Shown here: positions 37,702 through 45,589 of the stretch, in pieces | How positions within the stretch are numbered: the first letter of the stretch is position 1 | How the letters are laid out: every line of letters begins with the position of its first letter | Assembly (NCBI RefSeq): GCF_008727865.1 | Contig: NZ_VTWU01000009.1 | Location: 1 to 64,000 of the forward strand | Direction: 5' to 3' | DNA: 64,000 nucleotides | From: Hymenobacter busanensis | GTDB taxonomy: Bacteria > Bacteroidota > Bacteroidia > Cytophagales > Hymenobacteraceae | Program-made: the position numbers and the translations under genes | Notes under the pieces: generated by a model | The model's input: only the letters and a program-made list of their open reading frames with translations | Database searches by the model: none | Told to the model about the DNA's origin: nothing

Positions 37702-38307
37702 CTAGTTCGACTTAAGAGCAAATTTAATTAATTCCTCCACGCTCAGATCGTTGCCGTGCTTGTGCTGGATCTGTTCCAGCGTCTTCTCGGCAGCGGTCCG
37801 CGCAAAGCCCAACGTCACTAGCGCGGCTAACGCTTCCGAGCGGTTTGTATTGTGCTGCTTGGCCAGGGGCACCACTTCCACGCCGGCTTTGGCCAGCAGT
37901 TCGTCTTTGCGCAGCCGGTCGCGCAGGTCCAGTACAATGCGCTGCGCCGTCTTCGGTCCCACGCCCTTGATGGCCTGGATGGAGCGCACGTCTTCCTGAA
38001 TAATGGCGTGGCGAATTTCGGCTACTGACATCGACGACACAATCACGATGCCCGTGCCCGGCCCGATGCCCGACACCGAAATCAGGTGCATGAACAGGGC
38101 TTTTTCGTTGGGGTCGAGGAAGCCGTAGAGCGTCTGGCCGTCTTCCTTCACGTGGTGGTAGGTGTAGAGCTTGGCCCGCTCGCCCTCGGCGGGCAGCTTG
38201 GAGTAGGTGGCCAGCGAAATCTTCACTTCGTAGCCCACGCCGTTCACGTCCAGAATGGCCTGAGCGTGGTCTTTGTAGGCGAGCTTTGCGTCGAGGTAGG
38301 CAATCAT
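37702..38307 (-). CDS. ruvA: Holliday junction branch migration protein RuvA
   Basis: A 201-residue protein of typical length that binds four-way DNA junctions as a tetramer and loads the RuvB motor. Domain I is an OB-fold (MIAYLDAKL, then LDVNGVGYEVKISL). Domain II has the two helix-hairpin-helix motifs GIGPGTGI and GVGPKTAQRIVLDLRD. Domain III is the C-terminal RuvB-binding helix bundle (SEALAALVTLGFARTAAEKT). It lies just upstream of sprA, an arrangement shared by many Bacteroidota. ruvB and ruvC are not in the window. Confidence 0.96.
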   Translation of the reverse strand: MIAYLDAKLAYKDHAQAILDVNGVGYEVKISLATYSKLPAEGERAKLYTYHHVKEDGQTLYGFLDPNEKALFMHLISVSGIGPGTGIVIVSSMSVAEIRHAIIQEDVRSIQAIKGVGPKTAQRIVLDLRDRLRKDELLAKAGVEVVPLAKQHNTNRSEALAALVTLGFARTAAEKTLEQIQHKHGNDLSVEELIKFALKSN

Positions 38308-38456
38308 AGAGGCAGCAGCGCGGGTAGGGAAGGCCCGCGGGTTCGTGAATATCGGAAGGAATTAGGAGCCGGGGCCGAAAGTGGCGCCCCGGCCGGTCGT
38401 TCCTAACACAACTTGGGGCTAAAAAGCTCGGCCGTAACCAAGCTTTTTTAAGCATT

Positions 38457-38541
38457 GTAGCGCGAACTTTCCATTCGCGTATTGCTGCACAATGGCCGTC
38501 TGGGCATCGGCAACGATACGCGCACGAAAAGTTCGCGCTAC
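38457..38541. repeat. Nested inverted repeat between maeB and ruvA
   Basis: Outer arms of 14 bp (GTAGCGCGAACTTT, 38457-38470, and its complement at 38528-38541) enclose inner arms CGCGTAT/ATACGCG (38476-38482 and 38516-38522). The right arm ends 6 bp past the maeB stop, so it could form the 3' structure of that mRNA. The layout looks like a dispersed palindromic element, but only one copy was seen here. Confidence 0.6.
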
Positions 38542-38547
38542 TACCCG

Positions 38548-40818
38548 CTACAGCGGTTGGTTATAGGTCTGCGCGTCGACCACGGCAATGGCGGTCATGT
38601 TCACAATGTCGCGCACGCTCGCGCCCAGCTGCAGGATGTGCACCGGTTTGCGCATGCCCATCAGCACCGGCCCAATAACCTCGGCCCCGCCGATTTCCTG
38701 GAGCACCTTGTAGGCGATGTTGCCCGAGGTGAGGCCGGGAAAAATAAGCGTGTTGGCGCCTTTTTCGGCCAGCTCCGAGAAGGGGTAATGCTCGCGCAGC
38801 AACTGCGGACTCAGGGCCGTGTTGGCCTGCATCTCGCCGTCCAGAATCAGGTCCGGGAAGCGGCGCTTGGCCAGCTCCGTGGCCTTGCGCATTTTGTCGG
38901 GCAGGGGGCCTACGTTCGAGCCGAAGTTGGAGTAGCTCAGCACGGCAATGCGCGGCTCGGTGTCGAAGAAGCGCACGGCGCGGGCCGTCAGGCCGATGAT
39001 GTCGACCAGCGCCTCGGCCGAGGGGTCGATGTTGACGGTGGTGTCGGAGAAGAAGAACGGGCCCTTCTTGTGGAGCACGATGTACATGCCGGCGGCCCGC
39101 TGCACGCCGTCTTCCACCCCAATGATTTGCAGGGCGGGCAAAATGCTGCGGCCGTAGTCCTTGGTGAGGCCGGTGATGTAGCAGTCGGCCTCGCCGTTGT
39201 CGAGCATCACGGCCCCGAAGTAGTTCCGCTCGCGCATCAGGCGCTTGCCTTCGTAGAGCGTGATGCCCTTGCGCTGCCGCTTGCGGAAGAGCAGCTCGGC
39301 GTACTCGTTGCGCTTGGCCTCGTCCTGCAGGATGTCGATGATTTGGCAGCCTTCCAGGTCGAGGCTGTTCTGGCGGGCAATCTGCTCGATCTTTTCGCGG
39401 TTGCCGAGCAGGATGGGCTGGGCAATGCCCTCGTCGTGCACGATCTGGGCAGCCTTGAGGATTTTGTAGTTGTCGGCCTCGGGGTACACCACGCGCTTGG
39501 GGGCCGAGCGGGCCCGCGAGGTGATGCGGTTCATCAGCTTCTGGTTTACGCCCAGGCGGCTGCGCAGCTCGTCCTCGTAGGCGTTCCAATCCTCGATGGA
39601 CTGCCGGGCCGAGCCGCTGTCCATGGCGGCCTTGGCCACGGCGGGCGAAACGGTGGTAATCAGGCGCGGGTCGAGCGGCTTGGGAATGAGGTAGAAGCGG
39701 CCGAACGAGAGGGTATTGTCGCCGTAAGCCTTGTTCACGATGTCGGGCACGGGCTCCTTGGCCAGCTCGGCCAGGGCGTGCACGGCGGCCAGCTTCATGG
39801 CCTCGTTGATTTCGGTGGCGCGCACGTCCAGGGCCCCCCGGAAGATGTAGGGGAAGCCCAGCACGTTGTTCACCTGGTTCGGGTGGTCGGAGCGCCCGGT
39901 GGCCATAATCAGGTCGTCGCGGGTGGCCATGGCCAGGTCGTAGTCGATTTCCGGGTCGGGGTTGGCCAGCGCAAACACAATGGGGTCTTTGGCCATCTTC
40001 AGCAGCAGCTCGGGGGCCAGCACGTTGGCGGCCGAGAGGCCCAGGAACACGTCGGCACCGTCCAGGGCCTCGGCCAGGGTGCTGATGGGGCGGGCGGTGG
40101 CAAACTGCATCTGCAGCTCGGCCAGGTTGGTGCGCTCGGGCGTGATCAGGCCGTCCTTGTCGAACACCACCACGTTTTCGCGCTTCAGGCCCAGCTCCAG
40201 GTACAGGCGCAGGCACGAAATGGCCGCCGCACCGGCGCCGCTGACCACCAGCTGAATTTCGTCAATCTTCTTGCCCACCACTTCCAGCGCGTTCAGCAAA
40301 GCGGCCGAGGAGATGATGGCCGTGCCGTGCTGGTCGTCGTGCATCAAGGGAATGTTCATCTTCGCCCGCAGCTCCGTCTCGATGCGGAAGCACTCGGGGG
40401 CCTTGATGTCTTCGAGGTTGATGCCGCCGAAGGTGGGCTCCAGGGCCTTCACCACCCGAATGAACTCGTCGGGGTCGGTGGCGTCAATTTCGATGTCGAA
40501 GCAGTCGATGCCGGCGAATTTCTTGAACAATACCCCCTTGCCTTCCATCACGGGCTTGGAGGCGGCCGGGCCGATGTTGCCGAGGCCGAGCACGGCGGTG
40601 CCGTTGCTGATAACGGCTACCAGGTTGCCCTTGGCGGTGTACTTATAGACGTCGTCGGGGTTTTGGGCAATGGCCTTGCAGGGCTCGGCCACGCCAGGGG
40701 AGTAGGCCAGGGCCAGGTCAATCTGGGTGCTGACGGGCTTGGTGGGCACCACTTCGATTTTGCCGGGCGGGTTCTGCGAGTGGTAGTTGAGGGCCTCTTC
40801 CTTATTGATCTTCAGCAT
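38548..40818 (-). CDS. maeB: NADP-dependent malic enzyme with phosphotransacetylase-like C-terminus
   Basis: A 756-residue two-part enzyme. The N-terminal malic enzyme part (about 1-165) has [13 protein letters not shown] with the catalytic Tyr, and the Lys-containing stretch [19 protein letters not shown]. It is followed by the metal-binding MHDDQHGTA and the NAD(P)-binding domain ([15 protein letters not shown]). Residues about 425-756 resemble phosphate acetyltransferase ([17 protein letters not shown]), a domain that in MaeB is usually regulatory, binding acetyl-CoA. It converts malate to pyruvate, CO2 and NADPH. ATG 40818 ([13 protein letters not shown]) was chosen; the frame continues upstream through a terminator. 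Both ends are flanked by hairpins, so it is probably a single-gene transcript. Confidence 0.95.
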   Translation of the reverse strand: MLKINKEEALNYHSQNPPGKIEVVPTKPVSTQIDLALAYSPGVAEPCKAIAQNPDDVYKYTAKGNLVAVISNGTAVLGLGNIGPAASKPVMEGKGVLFKKFAGIDCFDIEIDATDPDEFIRVVKALEPTFGGINLEDIKAPECFRIETELRAKMNIPLMHDDQHGTAIISSAALLNALEVVGKKIDEIQLVVSGAGAAAISCLRLYLELGLKRENVVVFDKDGLITPERTNLAELQMQFATARPISTLAEALDGADVFLGLSAANVLAPELLLKMAKDPIVFALANPDPEIDYDLAMATRDDLIMATGRSDHPNQVNNVLGFPYIFRGALDVRATEINEAMKLAAVHALAELAKEPVPDIVNKAYGDNTLSFGRFYLIPKPLDPRLITTVSPAVAKAAMDSGSARQSIEDWNAYEDELRSRLGVNQKLMNRITSRARSAPKRVVYPEADNYKILKAAQIVHDEGIAQPILLGNREKIEQIARQNSLDLEGCQIIDILQDEAKRNEYAELLFRKRQRKGITLYEGKRLMRERNYFGAVMLDNGEADCYITGLTKDYGRSILPALQIIGVEDGVQRAAGMYIVLHKKGPFFFSDTTVNIDPSAEALVDIIGLTARAVRFFDTEPRIAVLSYSNFGSNVGPLPDKMRKATELAKRRFPDLILDGEMQANTALSPQLLREHYPFSELAEKGANTLIFPGLTSGNIAYKVLQEIGGAEVIGPVLMGMRKPVHILQLGASVRDIVNMTAIAVVDAQTYNQPL

Positions 40819-40832
40819 GGGCGGCGGTGGGT

Positions 40833-40870
40833 GCAAACAAACAAAACGGCCGCACCGAGGCGCGGCCGTT
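40833..40870 (-). terminator. Terminator between the lipoprotein gene and maeB
   Basis: On the minus strand AACGGCCGC and GCGGCCGTT arms are followed by TTTGTTTGTTTG. It lies 58 bp past the lipoprotein stop and just before the maeB start. Confidence 0.75.
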
Positions 40871-40927
40871 AAGCAAGTTGGGGCGAAATCGGGGGAAATG
40901 AAAGCCGCCGGCCCGATTAGGCCGATC

Positions 40928-41545
40928 CTAGCGCACGGGCAGGTTGGCAAACGTGCCCTCCACCGTAATGCGGCAGCGGGCCTTGCCCTGGTCGTCAAGA
41001 GCGGGGTTGAGCGGATCGGCGGCGTCGGGCACCAGCAGGCGGTAGCTGCCGCCGATGAGGCGACGGTCGGCGTCGTAGCTGCTCACCGTGAAGGTACCTT
41101 CGAGGGCCGTGAAGTCGGTGGCGTAGGTGCGGCCCCAGGCGTCGGAGCCGGCGCGGCCGGTGAAGGCGTAGCGCACCCCTACCTGGCCGCCGGGCACGGC
41201 GGTGGAGCGCAGCGAGTAGGTGCCCACGAGGGCGGCCGGCAGCGGGCGGCGGTCGAGGGAAAACGTGAGCATGTCCTGCTGCGGGTTGTGGAGCTGCTGG
41301 AATGAAAAGCTCAGCACGTCGCCGGATTGCAGGGCGGTGCCGTAGAGCTCGGCCGGGGCGTAGCCGATGGCGCTGCTGACGCTGGTGGCGGGGTAGTAGA
41401 AGCTGCGCTGCAAGCTGAAGGCGGGGCCCGGCTGAGCGAGGTCGGTGGCGGGTTGGGGCTCGACCTCGGGGCGGTCGGTGCAGGCCGGGGTGGCGGCGAG
41501 CAGCAAGGCAGCGGTGCCGAACAGGAGGGGGAAGCGGTTTTTCAT
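40928..41545 (-). CDS. Putative lipoprotein of unknown function
   Basis: A 205-residue protein with a hydrophobic N-terminus (FPLLFGTAALLLAATPAC), giving a possible, slightly non-standard lipobox with lipidated C22. The mature part is beta-rich: LQRSFYYPATSVSSAIGYAP, then VLSFSFQQLHNPQQDMLTFS and a C-terminal RCRITVEGTFANLPVR. I do not recognise a named family. ATG 41545 was chosen because it opens the signal sequence. It has its own terminator. The upstream 160 bp separate it from the tandem repeat array. Confidence 0.75.
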   Translation of the reverse strand: MKNRFPLLFGTAALLLAATPACTDRPEVEPQPATDLAQPGPAFSLQRSFYYPATSVSSAIGYAPAELYGTALQSGDVLSFSFQQLHNPQQDMLTFSLDRRPLPAALVGTYSLRSTAVPGGQVGVRYAFTGRAGSDAWGRTYATDFTALEGTFTVSSYDADRRLIGGSYRLLVPDAADPLNPALDDQGKARCRITVEGTFANLPVR

Positions 41546-41709
41546 AGCGCAGAAAGGCAGAGCGGTTTGTGTGGGAAGGCCGCGTTTCAAGTCCTGTGCC
41601 AGTTGTAGACGGACAAAAAGGGGCAAAAACCGCAAGTGCTTCGCGATAAAGCGGTTGGTTTTGCAGGCATCACCCGATCATGTGAGGGCGTGGGGCGACG
41701 TGCCAGCAC

Positions 41710-42035
41710 CGTTGCAATCGGGCGCGGGCACGTTGCAACGCTGCTCGGGACCGTTTCAACGCTACGCGACACCGTGCTAAAACAGGTCGGAAGCGTTGCA
41801 AGGGTACTCGGGAGCGTGCTAAAACGGCTCGGAAGCGTCGCAAGCCAGCTCGGGAGCGTTTCAAAACACCTCGCGACCGTTTCAAACCGACTCGGAAGCG
41901 TTTCAAAACGGCTCGGGACCGTTTCAAACCGGCTCGGCAGCGTTTCAAAACAGCTCGGCAGCGTTTCAAAACGGGTCGGCAGCGTCGCAACCCGTCTAGG
42001 AAGCGTTTCAAACACCCGCGGGAACGTTGCAAAGC
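41710..42035. repeat. Tandem array of 15 degenerate 21-bp repeats
   Basis: Fifteen units of exactly 21 bp start at 41710 and recur every 21 bp to 42024, with a partial sixteenth beginning at 42025 (CGTTGCAAAGC). No insertion or deletion breaks the period. Within a unit, CGT at positions 1-3 and AA at positions 7-8 are the same in all 15. The rest follows a consensus that begins CGTTTCAAAAC and ends CTCGGGAG or CTCGGCAG. Translation gives seven-residue repeats in at least four frames: VSKRLGS-like and RFKTARD-like on the plus strand, and FETLPSR-like and VLKRCRA-like on the minus strand. The 590 bp between 41546 and 42136 hold no other supported gene. The array is directly repeated with no spacers, so it is not CRISPR. 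Confidence 0.92.
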
Positions 42036-42136
42036 GACTTATTTGCAGAAGGATAGGATTCTATTTATACTACCGCCGGGTTTCGGCCCCTATTCCACGT
42101 GCCTTTCTCGTTTTTCACTTCATACCCCTTTTCCTC

Positions 42137-42898
42137 ATGAATCAGGATACCCGCAACACGCTTACCCGCTTTGAGAAAGTAAAGGCCTTTTTCGACGACC
42201 ACGCCGGACTGGTGGCCTCGGTAGGGGCACTGGCCGCGGCCGTGGCTACCTACAAGGGCCTGCTGGCCGTGCTGCCCAAGTCGGCCGACGCCCCCGGCGG
42301 CACCACCGAGGGCGCTACCGAAGACAAAGGCGCCAGCCGCGCCGCGCTGGCCAAGCAGCTGGTGCCCCTGATGCACGCCCTGAAGCTGTACTACAAAAAA
42401 GCCGGCGACCTGGAGCGCGCCCGCGCTATGGACCTCACCCGCCCCAGCAGCCTGGGCACCATGGCCGTGAGCAAGTTTACCGGCCTCGTGGCCAAAGCCC
42501 TGGCGTACGCCGAAGAGCTGACGCCCGGCGCGCTGGCCGACTACAACCAGCCCGATGCCAAAATCAAGGCCTTCGGTACGGCCGCCGAGGCTTTTGGGGT
42601 AAAGAAAAACCGCCCCACCGAGCTGCGCGACCAACAGAAAACGGCCGGCGAAACCCTCGACGAGCAGGTCGACGAGGTGCGCGAGTACGTGGGCGACGAC
42701 CTGGCCTCGGCCGTGGGCCTGCTCGCCGACACCAACCCCGAGTTCGTGCGCGGCTTCAAGCAAGCCAACAAAACCGACGACCGCCCCGGCAAGCAAAATA
42801 AAGCCCTGCGCAAAGCCAATGCCGCCAAGCGGGCGGCTGCGGCCAGCGGCGAAGGCGGCAGCATAGTGAGCGGCGGGGCCGATGGGAATGGGATATAG
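42137..42898 (+). CDS. Conserved-looking helical protein of unknown function downstream of the 21-bp array
   Basis: A 253-residue protein I do not recognise. It begins MNQDTRNTLTRFEKVKAFFD, has one moderately hydrophobic segment at about 24-45 (GLVASVGALAAAVATYKGLL), then a long helical, charged body (KQLVPLMHALKLYYKKAGDL, ALADYNQPDAKIKAFGTAAE, EQVDEVREYVGDDLASAVGL). It ends in a basic Lys/Ala/Arg stretch and a Gly/Ser tail. There is no signal peptide and no catalytic motif. The reading frame is open upstream through the whole 21-bp array to a GTG at 41636. The ATG at 42137 is nevertheless preferred, since the sequence between the array and this ATG is Cys/Arg/Phe-rich and unlike the body. 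Helical content and size would fit a structural or DNA/RNA-associated protein; that is inference. Confidence 0.8.
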   Translation: MNQDTRNTLTRFEKVKAFFDDHAGLVASVGALAAAVATYKGLLAVLPKSADAPGGTTEGATEDKGASRAALAKQLVPLMHALKLYYKKAGDLERARAMDLTRPSSLGTMAVSKFTGLVAKALAYAEELTPGALADYNQPDAKIKAFGTAAEAFGVKKNRPTELRDQQKTAGETLDEQVDEVREYVGDDLASAVGLLADTNPEFVRGFKQANKTDDRPGKQNKALRKANAAKRAAAASGEGGSIVSGGADGNGI

Positions 42899-42923
42899 CA
42901 AGTAGCCCGTCCAGTAGAAACAG

Positions 42924-42966
42924 CAACGCCCCGGCCGAAAACGGTCGGGGCGTTGTGCGTTTTTGC
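42924..42966 (+). terminator. Terminator after the 253-residue protein gene
   Basis: CAACGCCCCGGCCG pairs with CGGTCGGGGCGTTG (one G-T pair), followed by TGCGTTTTTGC. It lies 25 bp past the stop and also before the end of the opposing gene at 42991. Confidence 0.8.
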
Positions 42967-42990
42967 TTGCGTGGGTTTGAGTGCAATCAT

Positions 42991-43320
42991 CTAACCACCC
43001 ACCACAACGTCTAGGAAAACGTAATGTATAAATAAGCCAAGCGCCAAAACCAATAGGCGGATAAGCAGCCATATGATTTCTTTATTCTGCCGGAAAATGC
43101 CAATAGTAGCTGTTAAGACAACAGGGAAAGATACTATGCTAAAATATAGACTTACTGCAATAAGAAAGTAGAGTATTGATAATGTAATTTCATTAGAGTT
43201 GGGTTCGTAATTGGGGTGAGGCCAATGAGAAAATTTTGCAAAGAATACGATACTTAAAGAAAAATATAGAACGGCAGAAATAAATGGGAATGTCGCAAAA
43301 ATGTTAAATGCTTTTTTCAT
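42991..43320 (-). CDS. Small membrane protein of unknown function, AT-rich gene
   Basis: A 109-residue protein with three membrane helices: about 10-28 (FPFISAVLYFSLSIVFF), 45-72 (ITLSILYFLIAVSLYFSI) and 84-106 (LLIRLLVLALGLFIHYVF). No family was recognised. The gene is much richer in A+T than its neighbours and uses codons such as ATA, AAT and TTA that are rare elsewhere in the window, a sign of recent acquisition. It follows the next small membrane protein gene after 22 bp, so the two probably form an operon. Confidence 0.7.
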   Translation of the reverse strand: MKKAFNIFATFPFISAVLYFSLSIVFFAKFSHWPHPNYEPNSNEITLSILYFLIAVSLYFSIVSFPVVLTATIGIFRQNKEIIWLLIRLLVLALGLFIHYVFLDVVVGG

Positions 43321-43342
43321 TGGTGCGGCAGTGGATTGCGTG

Positions 43343-43675
43343 TTAAGATGCTTTTACTAGAACGAATGAGGCGACGAGTATCGTAGTAAAGAAAACGATG
43401 GTGCAGATGTTGGCTGCTTTCCTGTTTTCTCTGGCTGCTTCTACGGCTTCTTTCTCTGTAATAAATATGTATTGCAACGCGAATAAAGCGGCTAATAAGA
43501 CTAAACATACAGGCAATACGGGCAATTCCCTCGTAAATTTCAATATAGATATAAGTAGTATAAATAAGAATAAAGACACTATTCCTGTGCTACGCAACCA
43601 CGCTGATGACTTTTGTGGTCCACGCTTATAATAAAGCAGTAGGCGTCCGGTAACAAGTAAAAAGAAATATTTCAT
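43343..43675 (-). CDS. Small membrane protein of unknown function, AT-rich gene
   Basis: A 110-residue protein starting MKYFFLLVTGRLLLYYKRG (ATG 43675; a longer frame upstream runs into the palindromic repeat). Three hydrophobic segments are seen: about 28-45 (GIVSLFLFILLISIL), 53-70 (LPVCLVLLAALFALQYIF) and 88-108 (CTIVFFTTILVASFVLV). Between the last two is a charged stretch (TEKEAVEAARENRKAAN). It is AT-rich like its downstream partner and directly abuts a palindromic repeat on its 5' side. Its function is unknown. Confidence 0.7.
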   Translation of the reverse strand: MKYFFLLVTGRLLLYYKRGPQKSSAWLRSTGIVSLFLFILLISILKFTRELPVLPVCLVLLAALFALQYIFITEKEAVEAARENRKAANICTIVFFTTILVASFVLVKAS

Positions 43676-43705
43676 TGAGACATTATCGAGGTTTGAGACT
43701 TTGCT

Positions 43706-43952
43706 TATGCAGAGCCTGCCGAACCGCAGGAAGGCGTAGCCCAGCATCTATACCGCGTTGTCCGCTCATTATGCAGAGGCGCAGCCGAACCGCAGGCCGA
43801 CGTAGTCAAGCATCAGCATCTCGCTTGCTGAGGTCCGAGAGTGGCTTTACTATTCGAGTAAACACGCGAGATGCTTCGCTCACGCTCTGCATGACGGTCA
43901 AGCGAATCGGGAGGCTGTGCTTAACTATACGCCTTCCTTCGGTTCGGCAGAC
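43706..43952. repeat. Nested palindromic repeat element
   Basis: Outer arms (about 43711-43739, with GCCGAACCGCAGGAAGGCGT, and 43928-43951, with ACGCCTTCCTTCGGTTCGGC) enclose an inner pair (about 43770-43822 and 43865-43893). The inner arms contain ATGCAGAGGCGCAGCCGAA and AGCATCTCGC on the left, and GCGAGATGCTTCG...CTCTGCAT on the right. The inner part is the same kind as the element at 47551-47658. It fills most of the gap between the membrane protein gene and the FG-GAP protein gene; no coding frame was seen. Confidence 0.75.
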
Positions 43953-43975
43953 TCTGCCTGACGGCCTATTAGGCG

Positions 43976-45430
43976 CTATTGCAGCAGCACCCGGCGCGTG
44001 ATGCTGCCCTGGGCGTTGTGCAGGCGCAGCAGGCATAGGCCGCGCGGCAGCCCGTCTACGGCCAACTCGCCGGAGGCCGGCACGGCCTGGGTACGCAATA
44101 CCCGGCCCAGCGCGTCGGTGAAGGTGGCCGTGAGCGGGGCAGCATTCAGCCCAGCCGGCAGCTGCACGCGCAGGCGGTTGGTGGCCGGGTTGGGGTGTAC
44201 TTGCAGGTCGGCCAGTGCGGCGGCCGGTTTGGCGGCCAGCACCTGGCCGGTGTTGCGGAACACGCGCACGGTGTGGTCGCCGGCGCAGGGCACCACCAGG
44301 TCGGGGCGGGCGTCGCCGTCCACGTCGGCCAGGCGCAGGGCTGTCGGGTCGGGGCCGGTGGGCAGCAGCTGCGGCGCGTCGAAGCAGGCGGGGTAGGCGC
44401 CGCCGTTGTGGCGGTAGACGCGCAGCTGGCCCGCGGCGGTGAGTACCACCAGTTCGGCGCGACTGTCGCCGTTGAGGTCGGTGAGCAGCAGCTGCACCGG
44501 GGCCGCGCCCACGGGCAGGCGCAGCGGGTTTTCGTACAGGTAGCCCTGCTGCGGATTCAGACGAGACAACTGCAGCACCACCTCGTTGTCGGTGTTGCCG
44601 ATGGCCACGTCGGGCAGGTCCTGGCTGTTGACGTTGCCCACGGCCACGCAGGTCGGCGTGGGGGCCAGCGCCGGAATGGGCTGGGCGCTGCCGGTACTGA
44701 ATACGCGTGCGGTTCCGGTGTTGAAAAACCAAAGCACGTTGCCGGCCTGCGGTTGCACGTAGAACGCGTCCAGCTCGCCGTCGAGGTTCAGGTCGGCCAG
44801 GGCTACGTCGGCGGGCCGCCCGCCGGAGCTGGTGCTGACGAACCCCAACGAAGTCATGGACTGCGGGTAGAGGCTCACCACGCCCATGCCCGAGGACTGG
44901 AACCCGTCGCGGATGGTGACCACGTCGATGACGTTGTCGCCGTTGAGGTGGCCGGCGCGCAGGCGCGGGCTGTTGTAGAGCCCGGTGGCGTCGATGTAGA
45001 ACGAGGCCGGGGCCAGGAAGGCGGCTTGGCCGGCGGCGTTGGCGTTGCGGAAGCTTTGTAGGTGGGCCTGATCGGCGCCGAGCACGGCCAGGTCGTCGGC
45101 GGCGTTGGCCGCGGGTTGGTTGTCGAGCGGCACGGCCACGAGCGAGGCGGGGGAAGCGCCGGTCACCACCGACGCGATGGGCGCGGGCAGGAACGAGCCG
45201 GCCGTAGCGCCGGGCGCGAACAACTCCACGCGGTTAAGGCCGCGCTCGGACACGGCCAGGTCGGGGCGGCCGTCGTGGTCGAAGTCGCCGATTGCTACGT
45301 CGCTCGGCGCGGCACCGGTGGCTAGTTGCAACGTGGTCGTGGCCTGGAAGCCGATGGGGCCGGGAGTGGGCTGCGCTAGGGCCGGAAAAGCAGCCAGCCC
45401 GAAGGATGCCAGAAGTAGATAGTGCTTCAT
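43976..45430 (-). CDS. Secreted T9SS protein with FG-GAP/VCBS repeats
   Basis: A 484-residue exported protein with signal peptide 1-19 (AFPALAQ). The body has FG-GAP/VCBS-type repeats, each with a calcium-loop-like D-x-[DN]-x-D/N-G motif: IGDFDHDGRPDLAV, AGHLNGDNVIDVVT, LADLNLDGELDAFY, LTDLNGDSRAELVV, LADVDGDARPDLVV. These build a beta-propeller as in integrin alpha chains and bacterial surface proteins. The last 80 residues (LQVHPNPATNRLRVQ to ITRRVLLQ) are a T9SS type A sorting domain. No enzyme domain was seen, so a binding or structural role is likely. ATG 45430 was chosen because it opens the signal peptide. Confidence 0.88.
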   Translation of the reverse strand: MKHYLLLASFGLAAFPALAQPTPGPIGFQATTTLQLATGAAPSDVAIGDFDHDGRPDLAVSERGLNRVELFAPGATAGSFLPAPIASVVTGASPASLVAVPLDNQPAANAADDLAVLGADQAHLQSFRNANAAGQAAFLAPASFYIDATGLYNSPRLRAGHLNGDNVIDVVTIRDGFQSSGMGVVSLYPQSMTSLGFVSTSSGGRPADVALADLNLDGELDAFYVQPQAGNVLWFFNTGTARVFSTGSAQPIPALAPTPTCVAVGNVNSQDLPDVAIGNTDNEVVLQLSRLNPQQGYLYENPLRLPVGAAPVQLLLTDLNGDSRAELVVLTAAGQLRVYRHNGGAYPACFDAPQLLPTGPDPTALRLADVDGDARPDLVVPCAGDHTVRVFRNTGQVLAAKPAAALADLQVHPNPATNRLRVQLPAGLNAAPLTATFTDALGRVLRTQAVPASGELAVDGLPRGLCLLRLHNAQGSITRRVLLQ

Positions 45431-45506
45431 AAACAGAGTAAGGAAACCCAACAAAGATATCGGAAGCACGAGCAAGTAACAGCCGCTGCGTGCCCCTGGG
45501 CCGGCG

Positions 45507-45514
45507 TAATTTTT
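45507..45514 (+). promoter_or_regulatory. Possible -7 element upstream of cysE
   Basis: TAATTTTT matches TAnnTTTG at 7 of 8 positions, 75 bp before the cysE start. No -33 TTG lies at the usual distance, so this is tentative. Confidence 0.25.
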
Positions 45515-45589
45515 ACTGCCCGGTAAGCAGAAGCGCCTCTACCTTGTTACGCAACCGGGGCGGCTGTCTTGTAGGCCGCCACTTCTGCC

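Noticed and set aside
38482-40872. Long open frame on the plus strand opposite maeB (796 codons)
   Set aside because: It is the reverse of the malic enzyme gene, with no recognisable domain and a Gly/Val/His-rich composition.
41710-42035. CRISPR array
   Set aside because: Repeats are directly adjacent with no unique spacers, the 21-bp period is too short, and there are no cas genes.
41710-42035. Diversity-generating retroelement variable region
   Set aside because: No reverse transcriptase or template repeat was seen, and variation is not limited to adenine positions.
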